Shown: positions 47,261 to 58,234, counted from the first letter of the stretch. The stretch: 64,000 nt of DNA from Mauremys mutica (GCF_020497125.1 NC_059079.1:53765114-53829113), one strand, 5' to 3'. A program made the numbers and translations. The notes: generated from the sequence alone by a model not told the origin.

Positions 47261-47874
47261 GGGGTGCCCCTGCAACAATGCCACCCGTTGCTTCCCTCCT
47301 CCCCCACCCCTCCTGGGCTACCATGGCAGTTATCCCCCCAGTTGTGTGATGAAGTAATAAAGAATGCATGAATTTGAAACAACACTGACTTTATTGCCTC
47401 TGCAAGCAGAGATCAAAAGGGGGGGGGAAGAGGGCAGACTCCACCTGCTATGATATTCCAGGCAGGACTTAATCTCCATTAGACAAAGCTTAAAGAAGAG
47501 AATGATCTGGAAGTCATTCCCATTTTTGCCCAGGCGCCCCCAGCCGACCTCACCAAGGCCAGGCAGGAGTACTCACGGGACAATGGTGATGGATATCAGT
47601 CATACTGTACCGTCTGCAAGGGAAGGGAAGGGGATGCTGCTGTGTAGCACTGCAGCACCGTGTCTGCCAGCAGCATCCAGTAGACATACAGTGACATTGA
47701 AAAAAGGTGAGAAAGGATTTTTTTCCCTTTGCTTTCATAGAGGGAGGGGCGGGGGGGTGATGACATATACCCTGAACCACCTGTGACAATGTTTTTGACC
47801 CTTCAGGCTTTGGGAGCTCAGCCAAGAACTCAAATGGTTTCCAGAGAGTGCGGGAACTGTGGGATAGCTACAGT

Positions 47875-48105
47875 CATCAGTCGCCCCTCCCTCCATGAGC
47901 GTCCATTTCATTCTTTGGCTTTCCGGTACACTTGTCTCAGCTCCTTAAGTTTCAGCACTCTGTTGAGTCCCTATTATGGCCTCTGTCCATCATAGCCTTG
48001 GAGATTTTTTTCAAATGTTTTGGCATTTCGTCTATTGGAACGGAGTTCTGATAGAACAGATTCATCTCCCCATGCTGGAGCTCTTTTTTGATTCTGGGAC
48101 TGCAT
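47875..48105 (-). pseudogene. Myb/SANT-like protein start, Harbinger derivative
   Basis: On the minus strand, from an ATG at 48105, the sequence reads MQSQNQKRAPAWGDESVLSE and continues through RRNAKTFEK-like and LKELRQVYRKAK-like blocks with small frame changes. It is colinear with the Myb/SANT-like relic at 43.9-44.1 kb. Here the ATG is in the normal orientation, which serves as the reference for the inversion seen in that copy. The gene stops at 47875, where the inverted duplication begins. Confidence 0.75.
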
Positions 48106-48467
48106 GGTCACCTGTGCTGATCAGCGCTCCACGCTGGGCGAACAGGAAATGAAATTCAAAAGTTAGTGAGGCTTTTCCTGTCTACCTGGCCAGTGCATCC
48201 AAGTTCAGATTGCTATCCAGAGTGGACACAATGGTGCACTATGGGATAGGCCCCGGAGGCCAATATCATCGAATTGCGGCCACACTAACCCTAATTCGAA
48301 ATGGCAATACCGATTTCAGTGCTACTCCCCTCGTCGGGGAGGAGTACAGATATCAATATTACAAGCCCTTTATATCGAAATAAAGGGCTTTGTTGTGTGG
48401 ACGGGTGCAGCGTTAATTCAGTTTAACGCTGCTAAATTCAAAATAAACTCGTAGTGTAGACCAGGCC

Positions 48468-49181
48468 TAAGTCTCTTTAGTCTAGATATCATAAAAAAAA
48501 GGCTCTCTGAGATTTCCAGCAGTTCCTGGTCCTAGTTGGACCATAAGAATAGACTTGCTTGAGATGTTTTGATATTGATAGTTCTTGTCCTAGTTAGAAT
48601 CAGAATAAATAAAAGCTTATAGAGCTTGCTTTACCAAGACAAGTGCTTTCAATTCCTATGGAAGCCCGTGAGAGCTGAGGATGCTCTTTACCTCATGAGA
48701 AAAATCAGCACTTTCTACTTTTAGGTTCATATGTTGCTTTTCAGCTACAACGAGCTTTAGCCAATTATTCCTCATAAAACTCTGGTGAGATATTTCATAT
48801 GTGCCCAGATCCTCAAAAGGTGTTTAGAAACTTAACTCTCATAGCACCTTAATGCCTTGGAGGATCTGAGCCATTATCCCTATTTTGCAAGACCAATACG
48901 CTCACAAGTGACCACTGATTTGGGTGCTCAACCTGAGACAGTTTTAGGTAGAGAACAAGTAGCTCAGTTCAAATCTGATTTTTGTATGCAGTTCATCAGC
49001 ATCATGCCTTTCATATCAGTTAGAAATAAATACAGCGATTGGGCTTTTGTTTGCTTTACTTTGTTTGAATTGTTAGATATCAGGAATTTACTGTCCATTC
49101 AAAATATTTTTTTTACTCTTTTACCAGAGTGTATTTGAAGGAGGGTAAACAGTGCAGAGCACCTTTCAAAACTGGTGCTAA
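48468..49181. other. No gene recognised
   Basis: Nothing recognised. The frame at 48857-49138 has no known domain. Confidence 0.4.
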
Positions 49182-49741
49182 TGTAATGACAGACCCCGGT
49201 CGTTGACGGGCAGGATTGAACCAGGGACCTCTGGAGCTTAGTGCATGAGCCAAAAGCCAACTGGTTGTTAGCTAAGCCTGTAGAGCAGACTCATTTTATC
49301 TCTCTCTTTAAATGGTCTTGGTGCCACTAGATGGGCCAGAACACCACACCCAGGAGGTGTGTGGGTTACATACATCCCCTAGCTGAGGAAGCACATCCTG
49401 AGCTTCAGAGTCTTCCCAGTTGACATCCCAGACTAGCCCCTATTTATAACACTGACAGACCCTGGTTGTTGACAGGCAGGATTGAACTGGGGACCTCAGT
49501 TCCGAGCTTCAGAGTCTTCCCTGTTGAAATCCTGGATGAGCCCCTACTTGTAATGCTGACAGACCCTGCTTGTCAACAGGCAGGATTGAATCGGGGACCT
49601 CTGAGCCTCTACTGCATAAGCTAAAAGCCAGCTAGCTGTTAGCTAAGGCTGTAGAGTAGATTCATTTTATCTCTATCTTTAAATGGTCTCGGTGCCACTA
49701 GGTAGGACAGAACACCACACCCAGGAGGTGGGTGGGTTACA
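49182..49741 (-). mobile_element. Miniature LTR element (TRIM-like), three LTR copies
   Basis: Units of about 190 bp with ends TGTAA/TTACA lie at 49182-49370 and 49549-49741. A third, partial unit is at 49445-49497. Between them are short leaders (49371-49444 and 49498-49548). On the minus strand each leader follows the LTR end TTACA or TTATA and begins with a sequence close to the tRNA-Pro primer-binding site (TAGGGGCTCATCCAGGAT against TGGGGGCTCGTCCGGGAT, three mismatches). The whole is flanked by CTAA on both sides (CTAAT if the first base is shared). It has no coding capacity. The internal domain is only 50-75 bp. Confidence 0.75.
49572..49655 (-). promoter_or_regulatory. tRNA-like core with possible Pol III boxes in the LTR
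   Basis: On the minus strand the LTR contains TTAGCTAACAGCTAGCTGGC, A-box-like with extra bases. About 40 nt downstream is AGGTCCCCGATTCAATCC, a variable-loop plus B-box-like sequence (consensus GGTTCRANNCC). The copy at 49182-49370 keeps GGTCCCTGGTTCAATCC, a perfect B box. Transcription by Pol III is an inference. Confidence 0.5.
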
Positions 49742-50286
49742 CTAATATTTAACCAGTGTCTTTAGTTAATTGCAGCAGCTTGCAGGAGAAGCTTACACCA
49801 AGCTATTCAACTCCACAATCACATAAACTCGTAGTGTAGACCAGTAATCTGCAGTTTACGGTTTTAGATTTGTTTTTATTACTCAAGATAATGGTATCTT
49901 TAGCTGCCTAATTTCTTTTGTATTTTTGTTACTGTGTAGTTCCCTTCAGCTCATAGAAGTTTATTTTTTTCTTTAGTACAAGTACTGATAAGTTTCCCTA
50001 AGCCTTGTGTAATTGATCTTTATGTCTTATCTGGCTGGCACATGTTGCCCATATAATGTATTATGCAATATAACAAAAGCACTCTTAACTGCTTTTTAGT
50101 GACCTCCTTTCCAGTGTTCAAAGTACAATCACAGCTTGGTTTAGATAGTGGTAGGTCACTTCAACATAAGATCAATGAACCATGGAAGTATCTGATGCAA
50201 TACTGGACAATATGGGATGCAGTACTGCTGCCAGCAGCTGATCAGATTCTAAAGCATCGTTACTGTGAAAGTGTAGCCAGACAGGG
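49742..50286. other. No gene recognised
   Basis: Nothing recognised. CATAAACTCGTAGTGTAGACCA near 49822-49843 is a stray Harbinger-type terminus without a partner. Confidence 0.45.
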
Positions 50287-50470
50287 TGTGTGGAGGTAAT
50301 ATCTTTATTATACCAATTTCTGTTGGTGAGAGAGATGAGCTTTTGAGCCACACAGAGCTATTGTTCAGGTATGGGAAAGGTACTCCCAGTGCCTCAGCAG
50401 CAAGCACACTGGAACAAATCTGACCTCTTGATTCTCTCCAGTTGCTTATACATACGCCCCCAGAGTCCAA
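50287..50470 (+). repeat. Interspersed repeat fragment
   Basis: Contains CAATTTCTGTTGGTGAGAGA, AGCTTTTGAGCCACACAGAG and TTCAGGTATGGGAAAGGTAC. Same family as 33430-33535 (opposite orientation). Class not determined. Confidence 0.6.
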
Positions 50471-50573
50471 CCTACTTGTGGGCACTCTGGCTTCTAGTTT
50501 AACTCCTTCAGGGACAAGATGGCTGGAAAGCAAGGCACTGGCTTAGCAAAGGAACTTTTAAAACAGTCATTTT

Positions 50574-51158
50574 CAGGGCGGGTGCAAGGATGTTTCACGC
50601 CATAGGCGAAACTTCCACCTTGCGCCCCCCACCCCCAGCCCTGTGGCAGCTCTCCACCCCCCCCCCCACCCAAAGGTGCCTCCCCACAGCAGCTCCCCAC
50701 CTCCCCCCTGAGGTGTCCCCCTCCCCCATGGCAGCTCCTCCCGGCCCGGGGAGCCGTGCAGCAGCTCCCCGCCCCAGTTCACCTCTGTTCCGCCTCCTCC
50801 CCGAGCACGCTGTCGCTGCTCCACTTCTCCCGCCTCCCAGGCTTGCGCGCCAAACAGCTGATTGGAAGCCTGGGAGGGAGAGAAGCAGAGCGAGGCAGCA
50901 TGATCAGGGGAGAAGGCAGAACAGAGATGAGCTGGGGTGGGGAGTGGTTCCCCTGTGTGCCAAGCCCCCCCTTACTTGCTGCAGGCGGCCCTCCCACATT
51001 CCCTGCCCCAGGTCCCTCCACCTAAATGCCGACGACGACGACCGGGGCAGACGAAGATCTGGCCGCCGCCCACCAAAGGACCCAAAATGCCACACACACC
51101 CCAGATGTTAGCTCCCTAGGCGACTGCCTAGGTCACCTAATGGGTTGCACCAGCCCTG
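50574..51158. mobile_element. hAT-type MITE, 585 bp
   Basis: The ends are CAGGGCGGGTGCAAGGAT and GGGTTGCACCAGCCCTG. The target duplication GTCATTTT (50566-50573) and GTCACTTT (51159-51166) has one mismatch. The interior is C-rich on plus, including a 14-C run. The 173-residue frame across it is a composition effect. Confidence 0.88.
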
Positions 51159-51166
51159 GTCACTTT

Positions 51167-52950
51167 ACTCTTTAAAAGCACTAGAGAATTACAGATCTTT
51201 GCAAAAAAATCAACCCACCCTTTAGCTTGATCTCACCTCTTCTGCAAGTTCAAAGTCATGTCAGTGTTTCAAGCTAGGCAGAGTCCCTCCTGCCTTTTCT
51301 CTCTCCCCAGGCACAACTTCTTGCATGTGGTGGTGGATGCCTTCCTCTCGCCCTCCACCTCAGAGAAACATCCTCCCCTTAAATATCTTTCTCCCTTTTA
51401 TGCCCAAGCAGAGAAGCTGCTGATCCACCAGCCAGGCTGGCACACTCCGCTGTGTAGAAAATCTATTATTCCATGAGTTGAGCCAGCAACTGAGAGAATC
51501 AGAGCTGATTGCTCTGAGATAGTCATTCAAGCAGGTTTCAAGCATCTTTCCTGGTGAGGGTAGCTGTCTGGATTACACTGAACTGCCTACCCAAAAAGTC
51601 ATGAGGTTATTTTATTGTTTTCTTTGTAAGTGTTTCTGGGTCAAAGATTGTACTGTGGGTTTGGTCTGTCTTGATTTTTAAACTCCCCTGTCCTCCCACC
51701 AGCATGTGACAATTAGTGGTGTTACACTTCCAAGTTTATCAAATTGATTTTGACCCCTGCTGCAGGAGCTCATCCCCACATCTGCCCATCTCCATCCCCC
51801 AGCAAGTAATTCTGCCCTCAGATTGGCCCCGCCCCCCCCCCCCCCCCCCCGCAGGCTCAGGGGATGGAAGGGGAAGCAGCAAGGTCTCCTCCTCCCACTT
51901 CTAGGCTGTAGGGGTAGCTCCAAGAGTTCTTCATCTCTTTCTCAGCCCCTTCCCAGGCCAGGTATTGCTGGGATGGAGAGGGGAGGAGGAGAGCAGCCAT
52001 CTGGTTAGTCACAGTAGGAAAGGGAGAAGGAGAGTGGAGCCACCAAGCTATTCCTGCTACAGGAATTGTGTTGGCTCCTGAGAGGAAAGGGGGAGAGCTC
52101 TGCCTGCTTCCTGCAGCAACTCTGATTGGCTGCTCTACTCCAAGAGATCGGGCAGTGGGGAAAGCACTGATCAAAAGAGGTTTTCCCCAGACAGAGCAAG
52201 TAGTCATGAGAGGGTGGGAGCTTCTCAGAGCCTGGCTCTGGCTCTGACTCCAGCAGGAAGGTTGGGGGGGGGGGGGGGGGGGGAAATCACAAGAGCTGGC
52301 AACACTGGATACAGTACAAGTCTTGCCCAAGACAAGCATGCAGAGATGACTCACAAGCTGGGCTGTAACGTGGTATACAAGCTAATCCGACAACTGGGTG
52401 CTCTGTGGCATTTGGAACTTGCTCTTCTTGGCAGCCTCTGAGACTGACTTTAAGAACACAAAAACATTAATTCTATCACTTAATTTTTGGAGTGGAAGGG
52501 ATTGACAATAACACGCATGATAAGATCTAATCAAAGCATCTATATGTCATTGTGAGATGTGCTATAGAAATTAGTGAAAAAAAGTGGGGGGAGACAGAGG
52601 TACATATACATATGCAGAAAAACAAACAAAAAGAAAAAAAAACACAGAACTGTGTGTTAATGTTACTTTGGGGAGTGTATTTCAGAACATCCTTGAAACT
52701 TTCCACAGCAGTTACAGACATAGCAAAGAATCCCACAGTAACGCCTCAGTTTGTAGCATTTTGTTCTTATATGCAAAATAAGCAGTGATAGGTTTTGCTC
52801 AGTTAGATGAAGATTCTGTCCAACCTAAGAATGGTGTGTTTTTGCCATGCTTTGCAGAACAACATTGTATATTGGTAACATGGAATTGCTTGACAGGATT
52901 GCTTGTGATGGTAACAGGCAGGGCTCAGCAGCCCTGGGACTCAGTTCCAG
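51167..52950. other. No gene recognised; long C and G runs
   Basis: A C run (51830-51850) and a G run (52264-52282) lie about 430 bp apart. No gene is recognised. Assembly of such runs is unreliable. Confidence 0.45.
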
Positions 52951-52959
52951 TTATGTCCT

Positions 52960-53560
52960 ATGTTCCTAAAGGCTCATGCTTCAGGGTTTCAGCCGGTCAC
53001 TTGCAGGGGTCAGGAAGAGCTTCTCTCCCTCCACCCCAAATGTAGTCTGGGTTTATCTCCTTCCTCTGAAGCATCAGGGATGGTCTTGGCTGAAGATGGT
53101 ACATTGGGTGGGGTGAGCCAGGGCTCTGAGGTGACACTGAACATCCTCTCACTCTCGGGTACTTGGCTGGCTGGGTCTTGGTCCAATGCTTGGGGTCTGA
53201 CGGATCAACATATGTGGGGTTGGGAAGGAATTTTTCCCCAGATCAAATTGGCAGTGATGTTGGGGCGTTTTCACCTTCCTGTGCAGCATGCAGGTACAGG
53301 TCACTTGCCAGGATTATTTACATATCTCTCACTTAATATTTCCCAGCCAATGCAGGGGCCTTGGGCACTGCTGCACCTCAATCCCTCCTATATTGTGCCT
53401 GTGGCACATAATAGTCTAGTCTCCTGGGTGCTGTAATAATTTGGGCTAATTCTAGTTGTTGGGTTTAGCGTGTGGGTGCTGGGTGGTGTTGGTGGCATGC
53501 AGGAGGTCAGACTAGAAGATCTAGTGATCCCTTCTGGCCTTAAACTGACTCAAGTGAGAT
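52960..53560 (+). mobile_element. CR1/L3-type LINE 3' end
   Basis: Contains CCTCTGAAGCATCAGGGATG, GGTTGGGAAGGAATTTTTCC, TGCAGGTACAGGTCACTTGC and finally AGGAGGTCAGACTAGAAGAT followed by TCCCTTCTGGCCTTAAACT. This is the 3' UTR end of a widespread sauropsid CR1-group LINE. The 3' end is near 53550; the 5' boundary is uncertain. Confidence 0.8.
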
Positions 53561-55311
53561 GCAAACAAGTTTTATGCTTCCATTTCTTTAGTTGGTTTAT
53601 TGCTGGCTGTTTAGCATGCTTTACAAACATCTGATGGATGGCAAAAAAAAAACAAAACAAAAAAAAAACACACAACAAGAGCTATCAAGTTGGATCTAGT
53701 TCAAAACTAGTTGAACAACATTATCTACCATCACTTGTTTTGTATACAATGGAGAAATAGTACAGACAGTTTCCAGGAGTAGTTATGGGAAAAATCTATT
53801 TCTGTTACGGCTGATGAAATTCTCAAGGCTGTATACAGCAGTCAGTGAACTTACAACACTGTGTACTAACATTGTGTTGGTGTTTTTGTCACCTTAAAAG
53901 TATTTGTTTTAATGACCCACATCCTGAAATCAATCATATGCAGCTGCACAAAGTACTGAGAAATTTGGATATAGTGAGTTCAAAGGCAGGAACATCTATG
54001 TTTCGCCCCATCTAAGGCCACCTTGACAGACTTCTAAAGGGTGAGGGTTGCATCTGCACCCCCTACTTTCATTAATGAAGTATGAAAACAGGTCCTGCAG
54101 GTGGCCTGGCTGCTTGTGGCAAGCTGGAGCAATGCAGGTAGAGACGGTAGTCTCCATGGGTCATCCTTCCATATTAGAAGATGAAGGTGGTTACAGGCTC
54201 CATTGTAGAACTGCATGTTACATTTGGCCAGGCACATTTTGTTTTCAAAATGGAGTACACAGCATTCCTGAAAGGTGCCGGATCAGTTTCCAGAGCTGTT
54301 AAAGCCTTGTATTGATCCACAGTACAGGCAGAGCTTGGGCAATAGTAAAATTTCTGCTGCTGTGCCTTACTAATGTGCTTCAGACCTGAGTGCACCATTC
54401 TGTTTCCATTTTCACACAGTCTCTGACCACTGAGTTGATATTGTCACCCAATCTCAAACAATTCCAAGTGGACTAAGACCACCAGCTCATTTACATAGAT
54501 CAGCAGAGAGGGCCGCTCCACTACCCTGTACAAAAACCAAAAGATATTGCTCCTTGCAGAGGTACATGCTGTTTAATTCAGCAGAACCACTGCTAGTAAA
54601 GAGTTTGGTCTGTGGACTGTTGAGCAAGTTACATCACTATGACAATTTCCCAACTTAGAAATGACTCCTTAAAAGTCTATGGCACTGTCACAGTCCTTGG
54701 GTAAGATGTGCCTTCTGAGGCCCTCTTCCTGTCCTCAGTGTGCACCTTATTGGAATGGCAGCCCATGCCTCCACTTCTTTGAGAAGGGACCATGCATCCA
54801 ACTACTCTCTGAATTATGTCTCCTTGGTTGCCATGATACCTAACAGGGCTAATGGACTTGGCATCTGCAAGAGTTTCCCTTTGAGGATCGTGGACAGTAG
54901 TGTTCTGCAGTGACACAGAAGCAGCTTCAATTCAAAGTATCATTTGTCTTCCAAAAGGTGCACAACATTCAGATAAATTAAAAAAGACAGAGACCTAAAT
55001 GCATAATGTCATACTTGGCATTCCCCGCAAGATGTGACAGCCTAGGTGACCTCTGTTCTTAAGGGCCAAGATACAGCCTGCCTGCTGTTGATCCTGACCA
55101 GCTGAAAACTTTCCCCTTTTCTGCATCTCAGAACGCTTTAGCTATCAGTGTATTTTATTTTTGATCTCTAGTTTCTCAGCCTTGGCAAGGCAGCTATGAC
55201 ACCTGGGTTGGGGCCATGGAGTTGCCTCTTCAGAGTTATTAATCTAGCTATTGTGTGTGTTTGTGGAGATGCTCCTTATCTAGGCCACTGTATTGCCTTT
55301 CCAGCTTGGTT
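53561..55311. other. No gene recognised
   Basis: An A-rich run is at 53643-53670. No recognisable domain. Confidence 0.4.
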
Positions 55312-55319
55312 CCCCTAAC

Positions 55320-56123
55320 ATGGTGGTTTTCAGATTGTGGGTCGTGACCTGGAAGGCACTATGTCACGACAGCACTGGTCAACACCACCAACCGGGCCAT
55401 TAAAAGTCCTGTCGGTGGTACTGCCCAGCTAAGGCAGGCTAGTCCCTACATTGTTTCAACACTGCGCTGCACCCTGGAAGCAGCCAGCAGCAGGGCCGTC
55501 TCCTAGGCAGGGGGGCCACGGGGCTCTGTGTGCTGCCCTAGACCTGAGCATTGGTTCCCAGCCAATGGGAGCTGGGGTGGGGTGGGGCGGGGCCTGCAGG
55601 TGAGAGCCGCATGGAGCTGCTTGCACACCTCAGCCTAAGAGCCAGACCTGCTGTTGGCCACTTCCAGGGTACAGTGCGGTCCACGGTGCCAGGACAGGTG
55701 AGAAGCCTGCATCTGCACCCAAACTGCACTGCTGACCAGGAGCAGCCGGAGGTAAGCCCAGGCCTCAACCCCACGCTACAATCCCCTGCCCCAGCCCTGA
55801 GCTCCACCTCAAACCCAGAGCCCCTTCCTGCACTCCAGCTCCCTCATTCCCAGCCCCACCCCAGAGCCTGCACCCCCAGCCCAGAGCCCTGACCCCCTCC
55901 TGTACCCCAACCCCCTGCCCCAGCCATGAGCCCCCCAACCCATAATCCCTTCCTGCACCCCAACCCCCTGCCCCAACCCAGAGCCTCCTTCCACACCCTG
56001 AGCCCCTCATTCCAGGTTCCACCCTGCAGCCCTCACCCTGATCCCCTCCCACAGCCCCATTGGGTCATGGGCAGCAACAATTTTCTTCAACTGGGTCGGC
56101 AGAAAAAAAGTTTGAAAACCATT
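55320..56123. mobile_element. hAT-type MITE, 804 bp
   Basis: The ends are ATGGTGGTTTTCAGATTGTG and AGTTTGAAAACCATT. The flanks CCCCTAAC (55312-55319) and GCCCTAAC (56124-56131) form an 8-bp duplication with one mismatch. The interior is GC-rich with CCCCAGCCCTGAGC-type units. Confidence 0.85.
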
Positions 56124-56131
56124 GCCCTAAC

Positions 56132-56481
56132 TGACCGTTTGATCTAACTCCATAGAAATAACAAACACACAGAGGCATACATAGTATTCAAATATTAGTA
56201 CAAATATTTCCCAGTTCTTTACAGACATCTTACCAAGTGCAACTTTGTATGGTCAATAATAAAAGTCAGCACATTAAACACTCCATTATTCTGCCTTATG
56301 AACCATGAGCCATAGAAAAAATGCCACCTGTTTTCAGACACATCACAAAGTCAATGCTTTAAATTCTACAGGCACCATCAGTAACTGTCATCCAGTTGTA
56401 GATCCCATTCTATTAGGGCTTAAACCCCAACATATCAGACCACCATCTATAGTCATTTCTGCTGAGATTAAATATACATCA
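56132..56481. other. No gene recognised
   Basis: Short spacer between MITEs; nothing recognised. Confidence 0.4.
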
Positions 56482-56489
56482 CATTAAGG

Positions 56490-57178
56490 CAGGCGTTGGC
56501 AACCTACCAAAGGCAGCACGCGAGCCGATTTTTACTGGCACACTGCTGCCAGCCAGGGTCCCAGCCGCCAACCCCGCTCAGCCCGCTGCCTGCCTGGGTG
56601 AACGGAATCCTAGGCCGGCAGCGGGCTGAGCAGGGCCGATGGCCAGGACGCCAGCTGGCAGGAGACGGTGGCCAGAACTCCAGACCATCAGCTGGCTGAG
56701 CTGCTCAGCCCGCCACCGGTCTGGGGTTCTGTCCACCGACCTCACTCAGCCAGCTGCCGGTCTGGGGTTCCGGACGCTGGCCCCTTGCCAGCCAGGGTCC
56801 CGGCCACCGGCCCTGCTTAGCCCAGACTGGCAGCCCTGCTCAGCCTGCTGCTGGTCTGGGGTTCCGACTGCTGGCCCCTTGCCGGCCAGGGTCTCTGCCC
56901 CATTCAGCCCACTGCTGGCCTGGCTGGACGGAACCCCAGGCCGGCAGCGGGCTGAGTGGGGCCGGTGGCCAGGACCCTGGCTGGCAAGGGCCAGACAGAA
57001 CTGGGGTTCCATCCGCCATCCCCTGCCAACCGGGGTCCCAGCCACCGGCTCCACTCAGTCTGCGGCCAGTCTGGGGTTCTGTCGGGGGCCCCTGTGAAAT
57101 GTAAGATTATTACTGGCACGCGAAACCTTAAATTACTGAAGACTTGGCATGCCATGTCTCAAAGGTTGCTGACCCCTG
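56490..57178 (+). mobile_element. hAT-type MITE, 689 bp, family A copy 1
   Basis: The ends are CAGGCGTTGGCAACCT and AGGTTGCTGACCCCTG. A perfect 8-bp duplication CATTAAGG is at 56482-56489 and 57179-57186. The interior has tandem CAGCCCGCTGCCGGTCTGGG-like units. The right part shares ACTGGCACGCGAAACCTTAA with copy 2. Confidence 0.93.
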
Positions 57179-57222
57179 CATTAAGGGGTGTTTATGAAAG
57201 GGGCCAGACTGACCATATAGAC

Positions 57223-57511
57223 CAGGGGTAGGCAACCTGTGGCACGCGAGCTGATTTTCAGTGGCACTCACTGCCTTGGTCCTGGCCACCGGTCTGGGGC
57301 CTCTGCATTTTAATTTAATTTTTAATGAACCTTCTTAAACATTTTTAAAAACCTTATTTACTTTACATACAACAATAGTTTAGTTATATATTATAGACTT
57401 ATAGAAAGACTTTCTAAAAACATTAAAATGTATTACTGACACGCAAAACCTTAAATTAGAGTGAATAAATGAAGACTCGGCACAGCACTTCTGAAAGATT
57501 GCTGACTCCTG
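57223..57511 (+). mobile_element. hAT-type MITE, 289 bp, family A copy 2
   Basis: The ends are CAGGGGTAGGCAACCT and AGATTGCTGACTCCTG. A perfect 8-bp duplication ATATAGAC is at 57215-57222 and 57512-57519. Same family and orientation as the element 44 bp to its left, but without the GC-rich tandem core. Confidence 0.93.
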
Positions 57512-57519
57512 ATATAGAC

Positions 57520-58226
57520 TGAATTCCTCTAATTATCTAGAGATGAAGAATGGCATGTTTAGAACCAGTACAAGCTTTCCCACACTGCCCTGCTAACATG
57601 CCTCAAACCTTATCCAGTTTTAAGGGTAAGAGAGCAATTCAGTCTCCTTGCTCATTCAGTTCTTCAATGCTGATAATTTGAGAATACTAAATAGAGTGTT
57701 AATTATAAAGAGGCTTTTTTGGAACATTGAGAGCAGTTCATCAGGAAATGGACTGAGAGCTCTAGCTTATTTCACACAGGTCTCCAAACAATACTCAGGC
57801 AATAATTATTACTGTTAAATGACATAGCTAGATATAAGGAGATGAGAGATTCTTTACTGTATTATCAATCCTTTTACCCAGCCAATCCCCAAAATGTATC
57901 TTCATCTGAACTCCATCCAGTTTGTGAAATTTAAGATCCAGAGAAAAATGCAAAGCTCTCAGTATGACAGCCTGCAAGCCACTGTGGCCTAAATCAGTCT
58001 CTAAGGAAGCTGGTCAAAGTTTTCCCACTGAAGAGTGAGAGTTTGCGAAAAAAAAAAAAAAAAAAAACCCACCAAGGAAAATGCCATGACCAAAACAATG
58101 AAAATTTCAAGATGAAAATCAAAGACAGTAACTTAGATGTTGAAACAAGTTCTCATTTGATTCAAAAGATGTTTACATTTATTTGCCGCCCCCATCTTCT
58201 TTTTTGCCACCAAGTACAATAAGATC
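57520..58226. other. No gene recognised
   Basis: An A-run is at 58049-58067. Nothing else recognised. Confidence 0.4.
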
Positions 58227-58234
58227 TTCTAGGT

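Larger units (their letters stand above)
46465..48467. mobile_element. Non-autonomous Harbinger element with internal inverted duplication
   Basis: The ends are GGGTATGTCTACACTACGGG and GTAGTGTAGACCAGGCC. The flanks TGA and TAA fit a decayed 3-bp TWA duplication. Parts are colinear with the element at 40474, for example TGTGGGTAGCTATCCCA near the left end and GATGCCATAGCACGGCAA at about 46820. About 46625-47170 is repeated in reverse complement at about 47450-47870. Examples are TGTCTACTGGATG..CTACACAGCAGCATCCCC on one side and its complement near 47635-47690. The right part retains the Myb/SANT-like gene start. No transposase domain is recognised. Confidence 0.85.

Noticed and set aside
49572..49655. 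A functional tRNA gene
   Set aside because: Only the A-box-like and B-box-like parts are present. The acceptor stem does not close, and the unit is bounded by LTR-type ends in multiple copies.
50590..51111. 173-residue plus-strand frame
   Set aside because: It lies inside a hAT MITE with defined ends, and its composition explains the openness.
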